Of a stretch of 64,000 nt of DNA, positions 27,483 to 37,197 are shown in pieces. Source of the DNA: Ustilago trichophora (taxonomy: Eukaryota > Basidiomycota > Ustilaginomycetes > Ustilaginales > Ustilaginaceae); NCBI GenBank assembly GCA_900323505.1, contig OOIN01000047.1, positions 310,001-374,000 on the forward strand, in the 5' to 3' direction. Numbering within the stretch: the first letter of the stretch is position 1; every line of letters starts with the position of its first letter. The notes under the pieces were generated by a model. The model was not told the DNA's origin, did no database searches, and worked only from the letters and a program-made list of their open reading frames with translations. The position numbers and the translations under genes are program-made.

Positions 27483-29015
27483 GTTGCCAACGTATCGAAG
27501 TGATGGGGAAGAGCGGTGATGGTAGCTATCGAACAAGGTAGGGCCCTGTTGTAGTCGAGATATCTGCGAGAAGCGTCGTTGAGGTAGTATTTTTGCACAC
27601 GGTCGTTGCGAGCTCGAATGATACAAGGTGCGAAGTACAAGAGATAGGAGAGAATCGAGACCGAAGGAGCAAGGAAGAAAGCGCGACGTCGAAAGCAAGC
27701 TTATGTGGTTGTGTGAGTGTGAGTGTGAGAAGCGAATCAAGATGTTCCAGAAAAGTATAAAAGCTGGACGACATTCGGCTTGCCAAAGCATGCGACCCTT
27801 GCACAAACAAGCGCGCGTCTAGTTACTGTAAAGTACAATACTGTACTGTCCTGTATTTCCGAATGCATTCCTACGCAGAGAAAGAGAGAAGGAGTGAGAG
27901 TGTGTCGAATCTGACGCATAGCGTGGATCATCACAGCCCATGAAGTCCAACACAAATTTCGTCACTTGCGTTTCCACGGAGCCTGAAATTTGACGCGTTT
28001 GATTTCTGTCTCAAGTGCTGACAGTACAGTATGAGTGCGAAGTGGTAAGCGTGCTGTCTCCTCACCCAAAATTCGAGCCAAATTGATCGGCGGCCTTGTT
28101 CATCCGGGATTCGGCCCTCTGTCTCCGAAATGTGTTTGAATCGAGCAGTTCCAGATGTGATGCCAAGGATAGTCTCACATGCTCTTGGGTTTGCATTCTC
28201 CCAGTCCATCTCATTCGGCCGGTGATCGAATTGCTGGCAAAAGTCCCACGGATGGAAAGAGAGAAAGTATTGTTTGCAGTTGGCCGTTTCTTTCGCCCGA
28301 CTCATCGTCCCCCTCCTTACACCTTCTCCACTACTACCCATAGGCACCTGCACCCTGCACCGACTCTTCTACTAGCGCTGCAGTTCCTTCTTCTGGCCAA
28401 ACGTAGCGGTTGTGTTGATCCAACCGTTGATAGCTTTCCTTGTAACACACTCTGCTCCAACGATCATCTGCGTCGTGCTGTTTCCACGTCAAGACCCACC
28501 ATCGACATCGCCACGACCATCACCAACATACGGTTGGCTGCACTTGGGAGAACTCGAAGCGCGTTTTTTTTTTTTTTTCTAATCCACACGAGCCACACAC
28601 ACGATACGCGTTTAATCCATCCGCCTTCCTTCGTCGACATCGTTTCTATCGGACGGTAACCCCGGACTCCTTCTTCTTTAACTGCCCCACTCCACTCTGG
28701 CTTTGGGCATTGTTCAGCTTCTTCGCTGCAGCATCCATTTCAGCAACCCAATTGGTCCCACCCTCTTCGCTTTCACCGTCCCTTGACGGTGCCACCGCGT
28801 GCACATTTCGTTGCACCCTTCATCCGGCGTCCCCTGTATCCATCCCAACCCCTCTCTTTCAGGAGAAGGCGAGACTGGCCGAGCAATCACGCCACGGACA
28901 TTGTCTTCGTACTTCATTCGGCCGCGTCCCTGGCCATCCTCATTCATCCACTCGTCCGGTTTTGTCTAGTCAGGCGAATCTCGACCACCAGCCTTGATAC
29001 CTGTTTTGTGCCTCC
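27483..29015. promoter_or_regulatory. 1.5-kb divergent promoter (LCB1 / zinc-cluster gene)
   Basis: No supported gene. It contains an imperfect TGTAC-type run (about 27826-27855), a poly-T tract near 28565-28580 and a C/T-rich 500-base stretch before the transcription factor ATG. Confidence 0.55.
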
Positions 29016-32000
29016 ATGTCGGATCACCAGAATCCAGATCAGCCTCTTCAGGAGCTGGCCACCGCCGCCCAGCTCGACGAGGAGCTCGAACAGCAGCAAC
29101 AAAAGGAGCTCGAACAACGCCAACAGCTTCTTCAGCAACAGCAGGCCGAACTCGAGGCGCGTCGACAAGCTCAAGCCCTCGTATCAGAAGCACAACACCA
29201 TGCCGCCACCACCACCTCCGCCGCGTTCACATCAGCAATCACAGAACCTGTCCAGCTTCCAATTCTGCCCACATCAGCTGCTCCTACTTCCGACCACCTC
29301 TCTGCCAGCTCCCTCGGTGATGTAGACGCTGTCATCGCTGCCGCTGTCAACGCGTCCAAGCAGCATGCCGAACAGGAGCGACTCCAGGAAGAGCAGCGCG
29401 CCGCCGCCCAACAAGCGCAACACCACGCAGCTCACAGCACCGACACGCATGATGCCGCCACCGCGTCCATGGATGTCGACACTACCACTCATGCTCAGCA
29501 GCAGCAGCAGCAGCTCGTAAACACCGACGCCGGCGCACAGGCAAGCACTTCCGTCCAGCCTCCGGCTCAATCTGACATCGACCCTTCCGCCGCCGCCGCT
29601 GTCGCCGCTGCTGCTCACGCAAGCAAGGAAAATGACGCCACTGCGGCCGACGAGTCGATGCGACACGCAGATGATCCTGACGCCTCCATGATGACCGAAG
29701 GCGGCTCGCCCGTCAAACATGATGCCGAAGTTTCCATGAGCATCACCGGCACACCCAAACCCAAAAAGGAGCGCGCCAAACCTAAGCCACGCTCCAAGTC
29801 GGCCACCAAGATCACACGTTTCCGAAAGATCACCAGCTGTCTCCAATGCCGAGAGAAGAAGCAAAAGTGCGACCGTGTCAAGCCCGTCTGCGGCAACTGC
29901 CGCGAGAACCCTACCGACGACCCTTGCCACTACGTCGATGATCGCAAGCGTCCCGGCTCCGATGACGAAGACTTTGCCGGCGATTCATCAATAGGTTCTC
30001 CCTTGGTCCGAAAACGCAAGGAGCCCGAAGATGCCTTTGTGGGCAGCAACGTAAATGGACGCGTCTTTAAGCGAGCCGACTTCCCGCGCGTCAATGACCG
30101 CCGACAGGCGCTCATGGTGCAGACTCGCCGCGAAATGGTCGAAAAGCTCGAAGAAGTCGGCAAAGACCGCTCTCGCGACTTCAACACTCGCGTCAACGCT
30201 GCGCGAGCTGCTGCCATTGCCGATGTACTCTTCGAGAGCGCCATCACGCTGCCTACTGCAGATGAGATCTCGGCCCTGCTTTACACGTACAAGACTCAGG
30301 TCGAGCCTTTCGTCAATGTCGTCGTCATCGACATTAACATTGCCCGCATCCAGAGCTTCCTCCGATGGTGGCATTCCAAGCCCACAACCATGCCTGCCGA
30401 TCCCCCCCTTGTCCCGCTGCTGCTCGTCATCCTTGCACTCACCCTTCAAGTGAAAAGAAACTCTCCCGAATTCGAAGGACACAATCTCACCAACTTTGTG
30501 CCCATCCCCGGCATCGAGTGCTCTTCGGAACGCACCTTGCTCAGTGTCGCAGGTCACTGCATTGACGCCCTTCAGATCGCATGCCCCTCTGCTTGGTCTA
30601 GTGCATTCCAGGCCCCCATCGACCTCACAAAGGCTTCCTTGCTGCGCGGCATTTGGCATCTCAACGAGTTGAATTTGCAGTTTGCCGGCACGTGCTTTGC
30701 GCTTACCACCCGTCTTGCCCACGCCGCCGGTCTCCACCGTGATCCCGAGCATTGGTCTGGAATGCGCATCGAAGAAGCGCAGGCGCGCAGGAACTTGTGG
30801 TGGAACATTGTCTTCTATGAGGTGGCACACGCGCACCGCATCGGCCAGCCTCCGTGCCTGACGCATGAGGGCTTCGATACCCAATATCCCGACGATTACG
30901 AAGCTTTGTATGCCATGTACGAGCGCGCCGGCCTTGCTGACCCGGATCCCAGTCGCATCATTCTCCCGCCTGGCGCCACCGCTCTGGTGCCCCGTACACC
31001 GAGCCAGCGCAACTTTGACTACCACTGGGCACGATTCAGGATTTACCACATCTTTTTGCGGCAGAGTCAGCAGCTCTTCCGCTTTGGCATCTCTTCGCCG
31101 CCCGATCCGAACCTCAATGACGAATACGCAAAGTGGCGCGAGAACCTGCCCGAGAAGCTCAAGCAGCACTTTGAGCGACGCGCCAAGGGCTCGGTTCGAC
31201 CTAGCGACGAGCTTCTGGCACAGGTGGCAGCACAGTCGTTCAGCAACAGAGTCTACGATCCCAAGATCACCGAAGAGCTGCAGGACTACCAGCAGGGGTA
31301 TTCGCTCGAGTTCATGTACCACCAGTGCATGATCACGCTGCATAGACCATACATTGACGAGCAAGGTGCCTGGAAGCCACCCGAGTCGGTACAAAAGTCG
31401 CTCGAGGTGTGTCTGCAGTCGGCCGAGGCGCTCATCAACACGGTCGAAGACGTGCTCGCAACGCTTCCTTCCAACAGCATGTACAACCAGTGCGCCTACT
31501 TTGCTTTCAATGCTGGCCTCATCCTGGCTATCCACTGCAAGCTCGACCCTAGCTCGCAAGTGCACCGCCCGCACATCCAAAAGGCGCTCGACCTGCTCGA
31601 TGCTATTTCGGGCATGACGCGACTCACCAACGTTGCCGAGCAGGCAGGTCGATACAGCTCGACGCTCAAGCAGATGCTCAATGGTATCGGCGGCGACCTT
31701 GCTACATTGGCGACGGCCAAGTCGGGGAGCTCATCAACCAGCGCTGCGGCTGAGCGTCAGGACGGTGACAACAACGGCGGGGCTGCCAATGCAGTCGAAA
31801 CCAAGGCCGACGCGTCCGAGTCGCGCGAAGGTGCTATCATTGGAGCTTTGGACCCTTCGCTTGGCGGACACGAGACGGCGGCCAAAGATGGCAGCGACGC
31901 CAACGCGCGCACCGATGTTGATGGCGGACCGGATCGCATTCCTGCCTTCCTGCTTCCATTTGTCGGTCTGCCAACCGACCCGAATCATCTTGGACCGCAG

Positions 32001-32702
32001 ACGGGCAGCTCGTTCTGGAGTGAGTCACTGCTCGACCGGCCTCTGGTGGGCGTACCTGTGGCTTACCCTGTTGGCTTTGGCCAAGGTGTCGTGTCCGAAC
32101 AGCAAAACGGCGGCAGTTGGGCATCGACACAGCACGAAGGCGAGACTGATGTGCATGCTGGTAGCAGCGCTCATACGGGTGCCGAGACGCAGACTCAGGC
32201 CCACGATGTTAGCATGGCAGGCGACGCGGGTGCTTCCACCTCTGCCGCAGACCATGGTCGCAACGGAGACAACGGCTCAGGAGAAGCCTCGGCAGAAGCC
32301 TACAACTTGTACGAGCTACTCGGAGGCCGCGCCTTGGGTTCAGATATGCCTGACCGCCCCATGTCGTTCTCGCAGCACTACAATCACCAGAACCCATCCA
32401 AGGGCGATCAAGCCTCGTCGGCATCCTACCGCACCTACGTCCAAAACTCGCTGGCACGCACCTACGACCAGCAGCAGAATGCGCAGAACAAGGGCGAAGG
32501 AGGAGACAAGGAAAACGGACTTAGCGCCGACCAGATGCCCAGCGAGAGCGCGCTCAACGCCGTGGCAGCAGCGGCAGCGGCGGCGGCCGAAGCGGAGGCC
32601 GAGGGCAAAGAAGGGTTGGATCCGAATGCACAGGGAAACAATCTGGCAGGCATGTGGTACGCTTGGGAAAACTTTTCTCAGATGCTCAACAACCGGCAGT
32701 AG
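29016..32702 (+). CDS. Zn2Cys6 fungal transcription factor with MHR domain
   Basis: An intronless 1228-residue protein. The N-terminus has a Gln/Glu-rich coiled stretch (about 22-65) and Ala/Gln/His-rich low complexity. A basic patch (KPKKERAKPKPRSKSATK) precedes a zinc cluster at about 275-307 with spacing C-x2-C-x6-C-x6-C-x2-C-x8-C (CLQCREKKQKC...), the DNA-binding unit of Gal4-type factors. Residues about 425-900 form the fungal middle homology region, including the segments FLRWWHSKPTT, LAHAAGLHRDPEHW and EEAQARRNLWWNIVFYE. The C-terminal third is disordered, with a poly-Ala/Glu run near the end. Such factors regulate metabolic or developmental genes. The target is unknown and I do not recognise a named orthologue. 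The LCB1 neighbour shares the promoter region, which does not by itself imply control. Confidence 0.93.
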   Translation: MSDHQNPDQPLQELATAAQLDEELEQQQQKELEQRQQLLQQQQAELEARRQAQALVSEAQHHAATTTSAAFTSAITEPVQLPILPTSAAPTSDHLSASSLGDVDAVIAAAVNASKQHAEQERLQEEQRAAAQQAQHHAAHSTDTHDAATASMDVDTTTHAQQQQQQLVNTDAGAQASTSVQPPAQSDIDPSAAAAVAAAAHASKENDATAADESMRHADDPDASMMTEGGSPVKHDAEVSMSITGTPKPKKERAKPKPRSKSATKITRFRKITSCLQCREKKQKCDRVKPVCGNCRENPTDDPCHYVDDRKRPGSDDEDFAGDSSIGSPLVRKRKEPEDAFVGSNVNGRVFKRADFPRVNDRRQALMVQTRREMVEKLEEVGKDRSRDFNTRVNAARAAAIADVLFESAITLPTADEISALLYTYKTQVEPFVNVVVIDINIARIQSFLRWWHSKPTTMPADPPLVPLLLVILALTLQVKRNSPEFEGHNLTNFVPIPGIECSSERTLLSVAGHCIDALQIACPSAWSSAFQAPIDLTKASLLRGIWHLNELNLQFAGTCFALTTRLAHAAGLHRDPEHWSGMRIEEAQARRNLWWNIVFYEVAHAHRIGQPPCLTHEGFDTQYPDDYEALYAMYERAGLADPDPSRIILPPGATALVPRTPSQRNFDYHWARFRIYHIFLRQSQQLFRFGISSPPDPNLNDEYAKWRENLPEKLKQHFERRAKGSVRPSDELLAQVAAQSFSNRVYDPKITEELQDYQQGYSLEFMYHQCMITLHRPYIDEQGAWKPPESVQKSLEVCLQSAEALINTVEDVLATLPSNSMYNQCAYFAFNAGLILAIHCKLDPSSQVHRPHIQKALDLLDAISGMTRLTNVAEQAGRYSSTLKQMLNGIGGDLATLATAKSGSSSTSAAAERQDGDNNGGAANAVETKADASESREGAIIGALDPSLGGHETAAKDGSDANARTDVDGGPDRIPAFLLPFVGLPTDPNHLGPQTGSSFWSESLLDRPLVGVPVAYPVGFGQGVVSEQQNGGSWASTQHEGETDVHAGSSAHTGAETQTQAHDVSMAGDAGASTSAADHGRNGDNGSGEASAEAYNLYELLGGRALGSDMPDRPMSFSQHYNHQNPSKGDQASSASYRTYVQNSLARTYDQQQNAQNKGEGGDKENGLSADQMPSESALNAVAAAAAAAAEAEAEGKEGLDPNAQGNNLAGMWYAWENFSQMLNNRQ

Positions 32703-32959
32703 GCCTCGTTGGACAGCCTGTTCTGAGTCTTGAGACTCTGCTCAAAATGATTTTTTTTTTGAAAGTGGTTATGTATCATTAGTATGTTGGTCGCTTTTGT
32801 AGTTTCGATGTGTTTCCAGTCATCCCGAATTTTTTTATTGATCTCGAAGGGGTTGCGTGTGGCTGTTTTGTGTCAAAAGATTCGCGAGTTGGGTTTGAGG
32901 GGGGTGTTGCGATGGAGCTGCTTGACACAGGAATCGGTATTGGGCCCAAGCCAGCGTAC

Positions 32960-33911
32960 TTATGCCTTGACGAGGCGTCCAACGGCATGAGGAACAAGGT
33001 CAGCGCTCGTCTGTCGTGCAAAAAATAAGGGAAGCCAGTATGTCAGTGATAGATAGTTGATGGCACTTATGGAAAGCTTTTTTCTTTTTTTTTTTTTTCT
33101 TTTTTTTTTTTTTTTGACATATACATACCTCATGAGCAGGTCTCTTGATATCGATTGACTTCCAACCGCCAATGTCCCTTAGCCAATCTGCTGAATCGCG
33201 GTTCAATTGGCAGCCTCCAAAGTTGAATGACCAAATGGGCGTCCAAATGTTTTGAATGAGTCTGGCGAGGGTATGCTTGCTACCGACGTGTTCGAAGAGG
33301 ATGATTTGGCCTCCTGGTTTGAGGAGGCTCTGGAGGAATTCGAGATGAGCTTTTGGGTTTGGGATCGAACAGAGGACCTGAAAGAGGACAATGGTGTCGA
33401 GTGACTCTGGTTCAACTCCAGCTTGAAGAAGAGCGTGACGTTGAGTTTTTTCGAGACCAACGGGGATAACGGTGCTCTTATTGGAAAGGTTGATCGAGTC
33501 CAATTTGGCAATCAGCTGCTTCCTGAGCGGTTCGTACGGCTCCAAGCAAAAGAGCCTTTCGATCTTGTTGGTATCATAGTGACCAACCGAGTCACCAGCA
33601 CCGGCACCGATCTCGAGAATCCTCCCATAGGCAGAGTGAAGGAGAGGCTGTTTAATGTTGCGATACATCTCATCGCTGACTTGAAGCACTTTGGGAAATC
33701 CATTGGCAAAGATGAGCGACTTCCAGTGGAAAGGATTGATCCAGTTGATAGGATTCGGATTGCGAAGCTGCTGTACGAGGGCACCGGGCAAACCAGAGAC
33801 GTAGAGCTTTAACGTGATGACAAACGGAACCAGGTTGGAGAGGATGAATTCGAGCAAAGTGGCAGGACGTGCCGGTTTGGCTTGCAGGTCTGCGGGGTAG
33901 CTCTTGACCAT
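32960..33911 (-). CDS. METTL7-like SAM-dependent methyltransferase, two exons
   Basis: Spliced model: 33129-33911 and 32960-33010 (834 bases, 277 residues). The start at 33911 gives a short N-tail and a hydrophobic segment (LLEFILSNLVPFVITLKLYV) that may anchor it to the ER or lipid droplets. The class I methyltransferase signs are ILEIGAGAGDSVGHY (motif I), LFCLEPYEP, a motif IV-like VLFQVLCSIPNP, and LLKPGGQIILFEHV. The pattern is closest to METTL7/thiol-methyltransferase-like proteins. The 118-base intron (33011-33128) starts GTATGT and ends ACAG. On the coding strand it contains a long A-rich run that would encode polylysine if retained. The second exon adds 16 residues and the stop. The substrate is unknown. 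Confidence 0.88.
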
Positions 33912-34805
33912 GTTTGCAAGTTTGTATGCAGAAGGTGGAAGGAGATGAGATGCGGTGTGGTAAAAAGAAAGAATGGAGCGTGCGAGTAGTGACTGTATAT
34001 ACCTAATGAGGTGTGGTGCTGGTGACGATTCAACGTGGGAGCGTGCCAAAGAAAGTACAGTACAGTACAGTACAGTATCACTTTTGTCTTTCTCTGAGAT
34101 CAGTCTGAAAACGGCAACTTTTGCCCATACAATATCGCAGCGGAGGCTGTTTTGGACAGGCGCGCTTGGGCATGCAGCGGCTATATGCGCACCTCTTTGA
34201 TGGGCGAGTCATGTTCCTGGCCCTTGTTGGTATCACCTTCCCGCCTTTCCGTTTGTCATGGTGAAAGTCTCGGAATCGCATCTCAATTCAGAGACACGGC
34301 CCCTGCGTATACTTGTTGGCTCTGAAGACGCTTCGCTAGCCCATACGAGGCTTTCACACTGGTCCTTTAAACGCAAATAGTGCCAAGTTGGTAGCACACG
34401 ACAGCCAGCCATACAGTAAGTACACTTGTTGGATCTGCGGATATCCAAATCCACCGCAATATTCTGAACTCTAACACTGACACAGGAAGCTCGAATGGGT
34501 GTCCGCGGAGGAGCCGCCATATTTCGACCCTGCATAAAGTAATCCAAGGTTGCCGCCTGTGGAATACGCCGCGGAAGCTTGAGTTCGACTGATGTACAGT
34601 GAACTACACACACAGACGCACTGCATACGACGCCCTTTCCATGTTTGAACATCTGGAAGCTACTTGCTCCTTCTCCTCCACCCCGCCCTTAGCTTTAACT
34701 TATCTTGCACCCTAGATTCCTACCCTTCCCCTTTGCTACACTTCCATCCCTATCTTTCCCGTCTTTGTGCATAACCCGACTGCGACGTAGCGTGGGCCCA
34801 TCATC
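33912..34805. promoter_or_regulatory. divergent promoter (methyltransferase / lipase)
   Basis: An 894-base divergent spacer with a GTACA pentamer array at 34055-34077. No gene seen. Confidence 0.55.
34055..34077. repeat. GTACA pentamer microsatellite
   Basis: About 4.6 units of GTACA, the same repeat family (other phase) as 5424-5455 and 42561-42592. Confidence 0.95.
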
Positions 34806-36590
34806 ATGCCAGCATCGACCGTCCACCTGGTCATAATCCACCACGGTCTTTGGGGATCCCCTTCCAACACCTCCTATCTCGCTAGCACCCTTGCCAAATA
34901 TCACGGAGCCACAATATCCCCCTCGACGCCCACCTCTTCCTTCACCCCGCCCGAATCCATCGCCACCCTCTCGGCACACGCAGAGACCCACCCGAATGCA
35001 CAACGACAAGACATCCGCATGGTGGTCCTCAACAGTGGCGTCAACGCAGGCGACCACACGTACGACGGTATCGACTGGTGCGGTGAACGGCTGGTCAAGG
35101 AGATCTACAGCGAGGTGGAAAGGATTGAAACCGAAGACAAAGGTGTGGTGGCAAAGTTGAGTTTGATCGGATACAGTTTGGGAGGATTGGTGATTAGGTA
35201 TGCTGCCGGGTTGATGTATGCCGACGGCTTCTTTACTACAATGCAACGAGAAGAAGGTAAAGCGGATAACAAGATGCCTTTCAAGTCGAGACCAAAGCCG
35301 CAGAGTCTCTCGACCATCGCGACGCCTCATTTGGGTATAAGCTCGACGGGGAGTACTTTTAGCAAAGTGGCCAAGTACGTCGGATCTCGCTCTCTGGGAC
35401 GCTCGGGAAGACAGCTCTATCTTGCCGATAGCGAATGGGTCCCGCCCAAAGCCACCAATGCTGAAGCATCTTTCACCTCTTCCTCAGCACTATCCTCGAC
35501 CGTAGAGCAACAAGATCGAGCCTCATCCCCATCACAAGCCAAACAAGCCAACCAAGGTCTCTGCCTAATCGAAGCTCTTTCCGATCCCCGTTTCACTTTC
35601 CTTTGCGCCCTCCGCCAATTTTCCCGTATCGACATCTACGCAAACGCCGTTGCCGATCTCACCGTACCCTATCGTACAGCCGCCTTTGAACCTGATGACC
35701 CTTTTGCCACTCCTTCCCATCTCTCCCTGAACCGTGATCCCGACCATCCGGCCCTCCTCCTCTCGTATGCTGCAAAATCGCCCGAGCCCAACCGAAAAAC
35801 TATATTCAAGAAATTCAGCCAAACTTTTTCGCCCAAAAATTTGCCCTGGATTCTCAACCCGCAACGATTTCCGTTCAAGTTCCCACTCAATTATGTCGCC
35901 TGGGTCTGTCTGCCCGTGTTGCTGCCGGTCATGTTGGGACTCGTATTGCACAAATTGAGGAGCGATAGTAAGGTCAGTAATGGTAGGGTCGAGGTGCTTG
36001 AGCGACTTTGGGCGGTCGAGAATGGACATTTGCCTGACCAAGATGTTACAAAGACGAATGGAATTGTCAACGGCAACGGGAAGGGTAAGCCAGTGAGCAA
36101 GGCAAATAGGTTAGATAAGGCTACGAGGGGTGATTTGGAGAGTAAAAGGATTTCTGGATTGCTTGCGAGTGTAGAAGCAGAGGTCGAGGAGACCATTAGA
36201 GAGGTTGGTGAGGATTACGTTGCAGAACAACCCACCTCCTCCTCATCCAACGTCTCCGATGGTACCAATTCAACATCATCCAACTCCTCAGACCTCAACA
36301 CTGACGACAGTAGCCGTTACGTCATCAAACCAAACACCCCAACCCTCGTCTCATCCCCACCAAACGCATACCACATCCCTCCCTCCCAACATCCCCTCAC
36401 ACTCACTCAACTGCGCATAGCTAGCAACCTCAACAATCACTCTCTATTACCCCAAGTCAAGAAACATCTTGCCCATTTCCAAGACGTTTTAAACGCCCAT
36501 GCCGTCATTATCGTCCGTACTACCTCAATGGAATCTCACCGCAAGGGAATCCCTCTTATCAAAGCTTTTGTTCAACGCTTCGATCTCTAG
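34806..36590 (+). CDS. DUF676 serine esterase / lipase (Lpl1/Rog1-like)
   Basis: A 594-residue alpha/beta hydrolase. The opening HLVIIHHGLWGSPSNTSYLA is the oxyanion-side HG motif of DUF676 proteins. The nucleophile elbow is GYSLGG at 122-127 (Ser124), followed by the segment GLVIRYAAGLM. STIATPHLGISS and the segment DLTVPYRTAAFEPDDPF supply the later family motifs, and a His near DHPALLLSY is a candidate for the triad. A hydrophobic segment near residues 362-382 (VCLPVLLPVMLGLVLHKL) may anchor it to a membrane. The region after it is low complexity (Ser/Thr/Asn-rich, 470-520), with a conserved-looking C-terminus. Yeast relatives include the lipid-droplet phospholipase Lpl1 and the lipase Rog1. 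The exact lipid substrate cannot be read from sequence. Confidence 0.9.
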   Translation: MPASTVHLVIIHHGLWGSPSNTSYLASTLAKYHGATISPSTPTSSFTPPESIATLSAHAETHPNAQRQDIRMVVLNSGVNAGDHTYDGIDWCGERLVKEIYSEVERIETEDKGVVAKLSLIGYSLGGLVIRYAAGLMYADGFFTTMQREEGKADNKMPFKSRPKPQSLSTIATPHLGISSTGSTFSKVAKYVGSRSLGRSGRQLYLADSEWVPPKATNAEASFTSSSALSSTVEQQDRASSPSQAKQANQGLCLIEALSDPRFTFLCALRQFSRIDIYANAVADLTVPYRTAAFEPDDPFATPSHLSLNRDPDHPALLLSYAAKSPEPNRKTIFKKFSQTFSPKNLPWILNPQRFPFKFPLNYVAWVCLPVLLPVMLGLVLHKLRSDSKVSNGRVEVLERLWAVENGHLPDQDVTKTNGIVNGNGKGKPVSKANRLDKATRGDLESKRISGLLASVEAEVEETIREVGEDYVAEQPTSSSSNVSDGTNSTSSNSSDLNTDDSSRYVIKPNTPTLVSSPPNAYHIPPSQHPLTLTQLRIASNLNNHSLLPQVKKHLAHFQDVLNAHAVIIVRTTSMESHRKGIPLIKAFVQRFDL

Positions 36591-36809
36591 CAAAAATAAA
36601 CCCCCTCCCCCAGACACAACATTGCACATAAACATCATACACAGAAATGTCTAGATAGATTGCTAATTTTAATCTCAATCACAGTACTGTCATTTTGCAT
36701 AGAGTAGCCCAGCAACATTATATATATATATATATATATATTGCTACTTCTTGCTTCTCAAATACGATTCTCCCATCTACCAATTGATAGCCTCTGTATG
36801 TTGAGAGAG

Positions 36810-36869
<60 letters not shown>

Positions 36870-36970
36870 GCCAGCTCTCGCATCAAAAGCCCTCATGGTG
36901 ATGCGCTACACGCCAACCTTATCCCAATTCAAACCCACACGAGGCTTTCAAGATGGAAATGGATGCAGAT
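36591..36970. other. intergenic, AT repeat and long poly-A
   Basis: The 3' flank of the lipase gene, ending at the target site of the transposon. It holds a TA repeat (36717-36741) and a 57-base poly-A run. No gene seen. Confidence 0.6.
36810..36866 (+). repeat. 57-base poly-A tract
   Basis: An uninterrupted run of A, 106 bases from the transposon left end. No reverse transcriptase or retroelement sequence lies in front of it, so it is read as a mononucleotide microsatellite. Its exact length may reflect assembly limits. Confidence 0.9.
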
Positions 36971-36972
36971 TA

Positions 36973-37013
36973 ACGTAATTCATGTATTAGTCGCGCACCT
37001 GTATTAATTGCGC
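36973..37013 (+). repeat. left terminal inverted repeat
   Basis: Starts ACGTAATTCATG and pairs with 39196-39236 with four transitions in 41 bases, all A or T on this side. Confidence 0.93.
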
Positions 37014-37197
37014 ACTGACCAATTTCAAAAATCCCCACTGTGTTTGATGGTAGTGACTTGCATGATGGTGTCCGCATTGTTTGTGCCTTACATGAGCCCC
37101 ACCAACTTGCATTCCATTCCGACCTTCAACATCAACCTTATCACAATCACTGCCGACATCTGTAATCAAACCATATCAAACAGCCACTCACATTGCA

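Noticed and set aside
26367..27503. A 378-codon open frame antisense to LCB1
   Set aside because: It overlaps a certain gene fully. Its Leu/Val/Asp/Gly-rich composition is the usual complement of biased codons.
29988..31580. A 530-codon open frame antisense to the zinc-cluster gene
   Set aside because: It mirrors the codon bias of the real gene and shows no family motif.
36810..36866. Poly-A as the tail of a LINE or processed gene copy
   Set aside because: No reverse transcriptase or gene copy precedes it and no target duplication was seen.
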